Positions 1-4,948 of a stretch of DNA of 6,642 nt are shown here, in pieces. The DNA comes from CAZZIQ01 sp964654355 (lineage in GTDB: Bacteria; Pseudomonadota; Gammaproteobacteria; GCF-002020875). The stretch lies in NCBI GenBank assembly GCA_964654355.1, contig CAZZIQ010000056.1, forward strand, positions 1 through 6,642, given 5' to 3'. A program made the position numbers and the translations under genes. The notes below the pieces were generated by a model. The model ran no database searches. It saw only the letters and a program-made list of their open reading frames with translations, and was not told where the DNA came from. Within the stretch, counting starts at the first letter, position 1, and every line of letters starts with the position of its first letter.

Positions 1-362
1 GTTAAGTTGGCGCTGGACCCAGTGTTCATGGCGTAGTCGCTACTCAGCGTATAGATGCCATTGCTCGATGCAGAAATCTCGAGCGTGGGAGATTCGCCAT
101 CGATTGAATAACTGGGTGTAATCGGTAGGCTGCTTTCCGCGGTGTAATTCGCATGCCCGGTGTCGATATAGGTTGCGGCTTCCTGCAGTCCGGCATCAGC
201 CACATTGCGGGCAAAATCCATCTGTTGTTGCGCGCGCGCAATACGTGTTTGTAGAGCAGACATTTGCATAGCCGCGATGCCAATAAGGCTCAATAAACTG
301 ATCAACAACAACACCGTGATCAGTGCGACGCCTTGCTGTTTTGCGAGTCGGGATCGATTCAT
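1..362 (-). CDS. pilX: PilX-type minor pilin, type IV pilus assembly (partial, 3' end beyond window)
   Basis: Minor pilin expected to sit with PilV, PilW and PilY1 in the inner-membrane priming and tip complex of the type IV pilus. Only the first ~120 residues are present; the gene leaves the left edge of the window. Visible: a short basic leader (MNRSRLAKQQG), then a hydrophobic helix at residues 11-31 (GVALITVLLLISLLSLIGIAAM). This is followed by a conserved amphipathic stretch with QMDFARNVADAGLQEAA around residues 46-62, matching the PilX pattern 'R...AF.AAEAALREAE'. Unlike PilV and PilW, the residue five after the presumed Gly11 cleavage point is Thr rather than Glu, as is usual for PilX/GspK-like pilins. 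The start is the ATG at 362, overlapping the pilW stop as ATGA, so translation is probably coupled. Family call is confident; the exact pilX equivalence is inferred from order and N-terminus. Confidence 0.82.
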   Translation of the reverse strand, partial: MNRSRLAKQQGVALITVLLLISLLSLIGIAAMQMSALQTRIARAQQQMDFARNVADAGLQEAATYIDTGHANYTAESSLPITPSYSIDGESPTLEISASSNGIYTLSSDYAMNTGSSANL

Positions 363-1060
363 TCGCGGTTGCGGAGGTAGACGGTGGTTCGAAAGACGCG
401 TCGCAGGTGGCGGTCGTTATATGTGCCTGCAGCGGTATAGCCAGGGAAAAAGGTAATGCTTTGGCTGAGATCTTGGTCGAGCACTTCTTGGCTTGAGCGT
501 AAAAGAATGGCCGCTTGTACAGCTTGCACGTGCGACCAATTCGTGACTTGGCTGGCATGGCGCCAGACATTGATGCTGCGATCAAATAATCCATCCGCCG
601 CTGAGGTTGAGCTCCCTGTGTCTTCGCCATACAAAAAACCCAGCGCTTCCACTTCAGTAGTGAGTGCTTGTGCCGGATCCTCGTCGCCATCGCACATGAG
701 TTCTGCGTCGCTGAGTCGATACGCAACCCAAACATTACCCGTCGCGCCGGAGCAGTCGAGCATATTGGTATACGCGAGCTTGAGCAGGTCTGTGCCAGGG
801 TCTTGCAGGGCTGCGATGGCCAAGCTGCCGTTTTCATCGAAACCCGCGCGCCGGATTTCCTGTGCGAGAAATGACAGCGCATGGCGTCCGCTGTTTTGTA
901 GCTCTTCGTAGCCTTGTTGCAGGCGTTGGCTTTGTTGTCCGGAAACCAGAATGCCAATTACGACGCTCACAATCATCAGGCCGAGCGCCATTGCAATCAG
1001 CAACTCAATCAGGGTCAGCCCTGCTTGTTTGTGTGCGAGTCTTGGAGGCGGCTGCATCAT
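359..1060 (-). CDS. pilW: PilW-type minor pilin, type IV pilus assembly
   Basis: Minor pilin of the type IV pilus, inserted in the inner membrane and processed by prepilin peptidase PilD before joining the priming/tip complex. The 233-residue product has a leader ending KQAG (Gly14), cleavage before Leu15, the hallmark Glu19 (LTLIEL) and a hydrophobic helix to about residue 39. A PilW-like segment follows (QSQRLQQGYEELQNSGRHAL, then FLAQEIRRAGF). Cys103 and Cys123 in the globular part could form the disulfide common in minor pilins. It is somewhat shorter than many PilW proteins. I chose the ATG at 1060 because it overlaps the pilV stop as ATGA. A longer reading from TTG at 1069 is less likely, and the ATG at 1057 is possible. 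No clear Shine-Dalgarno sequence is seen, so coupling to pilV is likely. Downstream it overlaps pilX, also by ATGA. Confidence 0.88.
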   Translation of the reverse strand: MMQPPPRLAHKQAGLTLIELLIAMALGLMIVSVVIGILVSGQQSQRLQQGYEELQNSGRHALSFLAQEIRRAGFDENGSLAIAALQDPGTDLLKLAYTNMLDCSGATGNVWVAYRLSDAELMCDGDEDPAQALTTEVEALGFLYGEDTGSSTSAADGLFDRSINVWRHASQVTNWSHVQAVQAAILLRSSQEVLDQDLSQSITFFPGYTAAGTYNDRHLRRVFRTTVYLRNRE

Positions 1061-1539
1061 GGGATCCAAGGGCGCAGCCGGAAGATGAGTTCAGCATCGA
1101 TTGCTTCATTGTTTTCGGTCCAGCTGAGCGTCAATTTGTAGCTGGTATCGCCGCTCACGAGGCTAGTCAGTACAGCGCTGGCATCCTCGCCGAGTGTTTC
1201 TTCAATCATCACCGTCCACATCCATGCATCATGTTCGGCGAGATCTGTAGCGTTGCAAACGCTCGCGGCATCACTGTCGTTCGTGCTGCTGCAGCCTTGA
1301 CTGGTCGGAGTTCCGGCGAGGAAGCCTGCGTAGCTGGCGCGTCCGGCCGGATTCGCCTGCATACGACTGGCAAAATCTTGCAATAAGAACGTTGCTTCGA
1401 CCTGGCGTTGTGCTTGTTCCATGCCGCGCAGACTGTGACTATGCAGCATCGCTAAGGCGAGAAGCGCGAACCCCGCTAACGCCGAAGCAAGAAGAACTTC
1501 AACCAGGGTGACGCCAGCTTGCCGTGAGAGAGGGTGCAT
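1057..1539 (-). CDS. pilV: PilV-type minor pilin, type IV pilus assembly
   Basis: Minor pilin acting with PilW and PilX in pilus initiation. The 160-residue product has the short leader MHPLSRQAG, cleavage after Gly9, Glu14 at +5 (VTLVEVLLA) and a hydrophobic helix to about residue 32. A LLQDFASRMQANPAG segment (about 52-66) is typical of PilV. Cys83 and Cys95 flank an acidic loop and may pair. The segment AEHDAWMWTVMIEETLG (101-117) resembles the conserved W-containing motif of the family. The ATG at 1539 is chosen because the prepilin leader then has normal length. Reading through to 1677 would add 46 basic residues that overlap the divergent gene and push the cleavage site to residue 55, which is implausible. 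It appears to be the first gene of a pilV-pilW-pilX operon; fimT/fimU-like genes, often upstream, are absent here. No Shine-Dalgarno precedes it; see the promoter entry. Confidence 0.88.
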   Translation of the reverse strand: MHPLSRQAGVTLVEVLLASALAGFALLALAMLHSHSLRGMEQAQRQVEATFLLQDFASRMQANPAGRASYAGFLAGTPTSQGCSSTNDSDAASVCNATDLAEHDAWMWTVMIEETLGEDASAVLTSLVSGDTSYKLTLSWTENNEAIDAELIFRLRPWIP

Positions 1540-1545
1540 TGGCGC

Positions 1546-1551
1546 AGTATA
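1546..1551 (-). promoter_or_regulatory. Candidate -10 element (TATACT) for pilVWX
   Basis: On the minus strand TATACT (five of six consensus bases) ends seven positions before the A of the pilV ATG. This places the expected transcription start on or next to the start codon, giving a leaderless or nearly leaderless message. No ribosome binding site is visible between it and the ATG. A -35 element is not convincing (TGCGGC/ATGCGG at about 1569-1575). This is a by-eye prediction. Confidence 0.4.
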
Positions 1552-1572
1552 GCGATCCCCGGATGCGCGCCG

Positions 1573-1578
1573 CATAAT
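1573..1578 (+). promoter_or_regulatory. Candidate -10 element (CATAAT) for the umpA operon
   Basis: CATAAT matches the consensus -10 at five of six positions. It would start transcription near 1585, a few bases before a strong ribosome binding site at 1590-1596. The -35 match 17 bases upstream (TAGCGA, 1550-1555) is only partial. If real, it excludes the ATG at 1577 as the umpA start, since that codon lies inside the -10. It also overlaps the place where a pilV -35 would sit. Confidence 0.35.
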
Positions 1579-1589
1579 GACTCGAGGAC

Positions 1590-1596
1590 AAGGAAG
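1590..1596 (+). promoter_or_regulatory. Ribosome binding site deciding the umpA GTG start
   Basis: AAGGAAG lies 4-6 bases before GTG 1601 and resembles the Shine-Dalgarno consensus. The alternative ATG at 1577 has no comparable site, so this supports the GTG start. Confidence 0.6.
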
Positions 1597-1600
1597 TTTC

Positions 1601-2335
1601 GTGCCACAACCTCTACTCCAGTTTCTCCGTTCCATGCTCTCCAGTCTGCGCGACTTGGCGCCGATTGTGTTGGTCATCGCCTTCTTCCAGCTGGTGGTTT
1701 TGCAGCAGCCGATTCCAAATTTAGGACAGTTATTGGGTGGCTTGGCATTGGTGGTTATGGGGCTGACCTTCTTTGTTTATGGCTTGGAGATGGGTTTATT
1801 TCCCATTGGCGAGACCATGGCCTATGCCTTTGCGCGCAAAGGGAGTTTGCTTTGGCTGGTCCTGTTTGCTTTTGCCTTGGGCTTCGGCACCACCATCGCC
1901 GAGCCGGCTTTGATTGCGGTAGCGGATGAGGCGGCTACGGTTGCGGCGGACGGTGGCCTGATTGCCGATGACTTGGCAGCACGCGAGTCTTATGCGCTGG
2001 GCTTGCGCTATACCGTGGCGATTTCGGTGGGTGCGGCGATTGTGATTGGTGTGATCCGTATCTTGAAAGGCTGGCCGATTCAATGGCTGATTATGGGTGG
2101 CTACCTTGGGGTGGTGGTGATGACCGTGTTTGCCCCAGCCGAGATTATTGGGATCGCCTATGACGCGGGTGGGGTGACGACTTCGACGATTACCGTGCCC
2201 TTGGTGACGGCATTGGGGGTGGGCTTAGCGTCGAGTATTCGTGGTCGCAATCCGATGACCGACGGCTTTGGCCTGATTGCCTTTGCTTCGTTGACGCCGA
2301 TGATTTTCGTCATGGGTTACGGGATCTTGTTATGA
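1601..2335 (+). CDS. umpA: DUF1538 family membrane protein, UmpA-like cation/proton antiporter subunit
   Basis: Polytopic inner-membrane protein of the DUF1538 family. From memory, a pair of such proteins (UmpA and UmpB) was reported in a Halomonas species as a two-component Na+(Li+,K+)/H+ antiporter; transport by this copy is inferred. The 244-residue product has about seven hydrophobic segments (roughly 20-37, 44-68, 82-100, 137-155, 161-180, 195-213, 222-243). Signature motifs are FGTTIAEPAL (95-104) and DAGGVTTSTITVP (188-200), followed by GRNPMTDGFGLIAFASLTP near the C-terminus. Glu101 and Asp188 are charged residues in or beside membrane segments and are candidate ion or proton sites. 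The two halves look like a repeat (see findings). GTG 1601 is preferred for its ribosome binding site; ATG 1577 (+8 residues) is the alternative. The stop overlaps the umpB start as ATGA, fitting a 1:1 partner made by coupled translation. Confidence 0.78.
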   Translation: MPQPLLQFLRSMLSSLRDLAPIVLVIAFFQLVVLQQPIPNLGQLLGGLALVVMGLTFFVYGLEMGLFPIGETMAYAFARKGSLLWLVLFAFALGFGTTIAEPALIAVADEAATVAADGGLIADDLAARESYALGLRYTVAISVGAAIVIGVIRILKGWPIQWLIMGGYLGVVVMTVFAPAEIIGIAYDAGGVTTSTITVPLVTALGVGLASSIRGRNPMTDGFGLIAFASLTPMIFVMGYGILL

Positions 2336-3150
2336 GTCCGCTGGATTTTCTGGGTGGGTTCCTCCATACGGCATTTGCCACGGTTTTGGATGTTGTGCCG
2401 ATTGCGGCCATCTTATTTGGTTTCCAGTTTTTGGTGATTCGTCGTGCGGTGCCCAATCTAAAGCGTGTCTTGTTTGGTTTTTTATATGTGTTGATTGGGC
2501 TTAGTCTGTTTTTGATGGGTTTGGAACAGGCGTTATTCCCATTAGGCAAGTTGATGGCACAGCAACTAACTGCGCCGGAGTTTTTACATGGCGTGGGCGC
2601 GGATCCGGCGGTTTCTTTACGTTGGGAGGATTACCTCTGGGTGTACCTCTTCGCGGCGGCGATTGGCTTTTCGACCACGATTGCAGAGCCTTCGTTGTTG
2701 GCGGTAGCGATTAAAGCGCAGAGCGTTTCCGGTGGTGAGCTATCTGCCACCAAGCTGCGCATCGCGGTTGCCATCGGCGTTGCCGTGGGAATTGCACTCG
2801 GCGCGTTCCGCATCGTGACCGGTACGCCGCTTTACTTCTACATCATCACCGGCTATGTCGTGGTGTTGATCCAAACACTTTATGCACCCAAGTCGATCAT
2901 TGCTTTGGCCTATGACTCCGGAGGCGTAACCACTTCGACCGTAACTGTGCCGTTGGTGGCCGCGCTGGGCTTGGGCTTGGCGTCGTCGGTGCCTGGCCGT
3001 AATCCCATGTTGGATGGCTTTGGTCTGATCGCATTTGCCAGTCTGTTTCCGATTATGGCGGTGATGGGCTATGTGCAGATCTCGAATTGGTTAAATAAGC
3101 CCAAAGACGATGCGTCAGCAAACAACGTATCCATGATGACTAAGAGATGA
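2332..3150 (+). CDS. umpB: DUF1538 family membrane protein, UmpB-like cation/proton antiporter subunit
   Basis: Second DUF1538 membrane protein (272 residues), a clear paralogue of its upstream neighbour and presumably its heteromeric partner. Shared landmarks in the same order: VPNL before the second helix, GLEQALFPLGKLMA (63-76), FSTTIAEPSLLAVA (113-126), DSGGVTTSTVTVP (195-207) and GRNPMLDGFGLIAFASLFP (222-240). Differences from UmpA are an insertion of about 15 residues at about 78-98 (AQQLTAPEFLHGVGADPAVS region) and a hydrophilic C-terminal tail (252-272, rich in K, D, S and N). That tail could be a cytoplasmic docking site for the PII-like or CBS protein; this is speculation. It starts at ATG 2332 inside the umpA stop (ATGA). 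Function as the UmpB half of a Na+(Li+,K+)/H+ antiporter is inferred from the family; the substrate cannot be read from sequence. Confidence 0.78.
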   Translation: MSPLDFLGGFLHTAFATVLDVVPIAAILFGFQFLVIRRAVPNLKRVLFGFLYVLIGLSLFLMGLEQALFPLGKLMAQQLTAPEFLHGVGADPAVSLRWEDYLWVYLFAAAIGFSTTIAEPSLLAVAIKAQSVSGGELSATKLRIAVAIGVAVGIALGAFRIVTGTPLYFYIITGYVVVLIQTLYAPKSIIALAYDSGGVTTSTVTVPLVAALGLGLASSVPGRNPMLDGFGLIAFASLFPIMAVMGYVQISNWLNKPKDDASANNVSMMTKR

Positions 3151-3173
3151 CCCAGAATCGATTGGCTGGCTTC

Positions 3174-3179
3174 AGGAGA
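3174..3179 (+). promoter_or_regulatory. Strong ribosome binding site of the PII-like gene
   Basis: AGGAGA lies five bases before ATG 3185. The 34-base gap after umpB holds no hairpin that I can see, so the regulator genes probably share the antiporter transcript but start translation independently and efficiently. Confidence 0.6.
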
Positions 3180-3184
3180 ATCGT

Positions 3185-3532
3185 ATGCATTTTAAATTAT
3201 TGATCGCCCTGGTTGAGGATGAGTACACCGACAAGGTGTTGGATGCGGCACGTGAAGCCGGAGCCACCGGCGCGACGGTCGTCAACAATGCGCGCGGCGA
3301 AGGCCTGCAGGCACCAAAAACCTTTTTTGGATTGTCATTGGTCACCCAGCGCGACATGTTGTTGTTCTTGGTTGAAGAACACCTCAGCCGCCACATTCTT
3401 GAGAAAATTGGTGAGGTGGGACGTTTTGATCAGCCTGGCACGGGGATGGCCTTTCAGATTGATGTCGAGGATGTGGTTGGGATTACCAGCCAAATCCGTC
3501 GGCTTTCCGAAGTGGTGGAGGAGGAGATATGA
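3185..3532 (+). CDS. PII-like (GlnB/GlnK superfamily) signalling protein associated with DUF1538 transporter
   Basis: Small soluble protein (115 residues) with the PII pattern: beta strand MHFKLLIALV, helix, then AREAGATGATVVNNARGEG (22-40), matching the 'G..GMTV.....G.G' entry into the PII T-loop. A strand-helix-strand second half ends in GTGMAFQIDVEDVVGI (84-99), which corresponds to the B-loop and following strand (GDGKIFV...VEEVI.I) of classical PII. The T-loop is short, carries APKTFFGL, and has no equivalent of the uridylylated Tyr51 motif (YRG). GlnD control of the glutamine type is therefore unlikely. PII proteins are trimers that bind ATP/ADP and often 2-oxoglutarate or other ligands, and dock on membrane transporters. 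With umpAB directly upstream, the likely target is that transporter (inference). The stop overlaps the CBS gene start (ATGA), linking the two regulators. The start ATG has a strong ribosome binding site. Confidence 0.75.
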   Translation: MHFKLLIALVEDEYTDKVLDAAREAGATGATVVNNARGEGLQAPKTFFGLSLVTQRDMLLFLVEEHLSRHILEKIGEVGRFDQPGTGMAFQIDVEDVVGITSQIRRLSEVVEEEI

Positions 3533-3948
3533 GTACAAAACCACGGATCAGTGTGCGTCAAGTGATGAAGACTCACTTCGACGAAGTGGATGGCTTGGCG
3601 ACGATTCGCGATGCCTTAAACACAATGAAGCATGTCGAAACCAAGATGCTGATTGTGCGTAAGCGCAGCAGTGATGATGAGATTGGCATGTTGCTGCTGT
3701 CCGATATTGCAAAGGAAGTGATTGCAAAAGATCGCTCACCGGATCGTGTGAACGTCTATGAAATCATGTCAAAACCGGTGATCAGCGTCGATCCGGACAT
3801 GGATATTCGTTATTGCGCGCGCTTATTTGAGCGTTTTGGTTTGTCGCGTGCGCCCGTGGTTGAGCACGGCAAGATGGTCGGAACCATCAGTTTTACCGAT
3901 ATGGTGTTGAAGGGCTTGTGTCAGGTGCATGAGCTCTGTGAAAGCTAA
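3529..3948 (+). CDS. Tandem CBS-domain protein
   Basis: Protein of 139 residues made of essentially two CBS repeats and nothing else. CBS1 covers roughly residues 10-66 (VRQVMKTHFDEVDGLATIRDAL..., ending LLLSDIAKEVIAK). CBS2 covers roughly 73-130 (VNVYEIMSKPVISVDPDMDIRYCARLFERFGLSRAPVVEH..., ending GTISFTDMVLKGL). Such pairs form a Bateman module that usually binds adenosyl ligands (AMP, ADP, ATP, cyclic dinucleotides or SAM). There is no catalytic or DNA-binding domain, so it is expected to act as a sensor on a partner protein. Its ATG overlaps the PII-like stop and has a GGAGGAGA ribosome site within the end of that gene, so the two are probably made in fixed ratio. Association with umpAB suggests a second nucleotide input to the same transporter. 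The ligand cannot be predicted from sequence alone. Confidence 0.85.
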   Translation: MSTKPRISVRQVMKTHFDEVDGLATIRDALNTMKHVETKMLIVRKRSSDDEIGMLLLSDIAKEVIAKDRSPDRVNVYEIMSKPVISVDPDMDIRYCARLFERFGLSRAPVVEHGKMVGTISFTDMVLKGLCQVHELCES

Positions 3949-3972
3949 GATTCTGTGCGGAAAGGGTCATGA

Positions 3973-4311
3973 ATGAGTCTTCAGGCACTGGATGAGTTTC
4001 GGTTTTATGCCGCTCTTGAAGATGTGGCCGGCCCGGCGGTTGTGCTGTTCACGGCGCCGCATTGTGGATCATGTCGCGCCTTCCATCTGGGCTTGAGCAG
4101 GCTTGCGGATGAGGACGAACTGATGGTCTTTGCGGTGGATGCCGGTATGAACCCAGGCTTAACCCAGGCCTATGAGGTGTTTCATCTGCCAGCGCTATTT
4201 TTGTTCATCGATGGGCGTTACCACGCTGAGTTGCAGTGCGATCCAACCCCAGCAGCATTACGTGCCGCAATCGCGCACGCGCAGCGTCAGCCGGCGCAAG
4301 ACCCACCCTGA
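3973..4311 (+). CDS. Small thioredoxin-fold protein with CGSC active site
   Basis: Cytoplasmic-looking 112-residue protein without a signal peptide or membrane segment. The thioredoxin fold is indicated by VVLFTAPHCGSCRAF (23-37) with the redox pair Cys31-Cys34, a central strand LMVFAVDAG (50-58), and FHLPALFLFIDG (70-81), where Pro73 is the conserved cis-proline next to the active site. The CGSC dipeptide differs from the CGPC of classical thioredoxin, and a further Cys89 lies near the C-terminus. AAGGG-type ribosome site at 3959-3966 precedes ATG 3973. It begins 24 bases after the CBS gene with no visible terminator, so it is probably the last gene of the ump operon. Its role is unknown; it might reduce a disulfide in a neighbour such as the CBS protein (Cys95, Cys131, Cys137) or be an unrelated passenger. 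Confidence 0.78.
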   Translation: MSLQALDEFRFYAALEDVAGPAVVLFTAPHCGSCRAFHLGLSRLADEDELMVFAVDAGMNPGLTQAYEVFHLPALFLFIDGRYHAELQCDPTPAALRAAIAHAQRQPAQDPP

Positions 4312-4339
4312 CTCGTCGTTCTGTCCGCGTGTCTGACCC

Positions 4340-4348
4340 TGCTATGCT
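4340..4348 (+). promoter_or_regulatory. Candidate extended -10 promoter (TGCTATGCT) for ampD
   Basis: An extended -10 (TG, one base, then TATGCT) ends seven positions before the A of the ampD ATG, so the message would begin at or next to the start codon. No ribosome binding site lies in between. The -35 match near 4319-4324 (TTCTGT) is weak, as expected for extended -10 promoters. The spacing is the same as at pilV. Confidence 0.45.
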
Positions 4349-4354
4349 TCGCGC

Positions 4355-4909
4355 ATGTCTACGTATTCAGTTGATTCTCAGCAAAGCTTATTAGAAGGCG
4401 TACGTTTTCTGTCTTCCCCGCATTGTGATGTGCGTCCTGCTGGCGTCGACATTGAATTGATTGTGTTGCACAGCATTAGCCTGCCGCCGGGCCAGTTTGG
4501 CGGCGATGCGGTGGAGCGTTTGTTTCTAGGGACGCTGGATCCGGCTTCCCATCCCAGTTTTGCTGACCTCGCCGGCGTGCGTGTGTCCAGTCATTTGTTC
4601 ATTCGCCGTGATGGCGAGGTGATCCAGTTTGTGCCCCTGCAACAACGGGCTTGGCACGCGGGCCAGTCGAGTTGGCAGGGGCGTGAAGCCTGTAATGACT
4701 TTTCGATTGGGATTGAGCTTGAGGGCAGTGACTATGTCCCGTACGACCTTGCGCAATATGCAGCGCTGAATGCGGTGTTGCAGGCGCTTTATCGAGCATA
4801 CCCAATCCTCGATCGTAGCCGTGTGGTCGGACATGCCGAGATTGCTCCGGGGCGCAAAACTGACCCGGGTCCCGCGTTTGATTGGGCGCGTGTGCATAAT
4901 CGTGCTTGA
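4355..4909 (+). CDS. ampD: 1,6-anhydro-N-acetylmuramyl-L-alanine amidase AmpD
   Basis: Cytoplasmic zinc amidase that cleaves the stem peptide from 1,6-anhydroMurNAc-peptides during peptidoglycan recycling, lowering the muropeptides that activate AmpR-type regulators of beta-lactamase. The 184-residue protein matches the usual AmpD length. Zinc ligands are His39 (IVLHSISLPPGQFG), His160 (VVGHAEIAPGRKTDPGP) and Asp170. Catalytic residues are Glu121 (SIGIELEG) and Lys168. The spacings between His39 and Glu121 (82), His160 and Asp170 (10) and Lys168 and Asp170 (2) agree with the characterised Citrobacter enzyme. Absence of a signal peptide separates it from periplasmic AmpDh/AmiD-type homologues. 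Start ATG 4355 has no ribosome site but a -10-like element directly upstream. It is followed by ampE after 39 bases, the same ampDE order as in enterobacteria. Confidence 0.96.
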   Translation: MSTYSVDSQQSLLEGVRFLSSPHCDVRPAGVDIELIVLHSISLPPGQFGGDAVERLFLGTLDPASHPSFADLAGVRVSSHLFIRRDGEVIQFVPLQQRAWHAGQSSWQGREACNDFSIGIELEGSDYVPYDLAQYAALNAVLQALYRAYPILDRSRVVGHAEIAPGRKTDPGPAFDWARVHNRA

Positions 4910-4935
4910 GTGTCATGAACCACGCCTGCTGAGGT

Positions 4936-4944
4936 AGGGGAGAG
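4936..4944 (+). promoter_or_regulatory. Ribosome binding site of ampE
   Basis: AGGGGAGAG ends a few bases before ATG 4949, a clear site that contrasts with the absence of one at ampD. No promoter or hairpin is evident in the 39-base gap, so ampE is likely co-transcribed with ampD. Confidence 0.5.
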
Positions 4945-4948
4945 CGTT

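Noticed and set aside
196..957. 253-residue open frame on the minus strand
   Set aside because: It overlaps pilW and pilX in another frame, is rich in Cys, Arg, Ser and Thr with no recognisable motif, and the pilin frames are clearly the coding ones.
1061..1069. TTG start for pilW
   Set aside because: The ATG at 1060 gives an ATGA overlap with the pilV stop, the same coupling as at pilW/pilX, and ATG is preferred over TTG.
862..1386. 174-residue open frame on the plus strand
   Set aside because: Antisense to pilW and pilV, no domain and no convincing start; a shadow frame.
1554..1564. Short inverted repeat ATCC-CC-GGAT in the divergent region as an operator
   Set aside because: Arms are only four bases and do not extend; expected by chance.
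1577..1600. ATG 1577 as the umpA start
   Set aside because: No ribosome site, and it falls within a likely -10 element; GTG 1601 has AAGGAAG at good spacing. Kept only as an alternative.
1540..1677. N-terminal extension of pilV
   Set aside because: It would add 46 residues, overlap the umpA coding region and destroy the normal short prepilin leader.
3185..3532. Classical GlnB/GlnK identity
   Set aside because: The uridylylation Tyr and surrounding T-loop motif are missing, so no glnB or glnK symbol was given.
4312..4354. Rho-independent terminator between the thioredoxin-like gene and ampD
   Set aside because: No GC-rich hairpin followed by a T run is visible, so operon separation rests only on the ampD promoter prediction.
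4526..4916. Two open frames antisense to ampD
   Set aside because: No motifs; ampD has all catalytic residues in the plus-strand frame.
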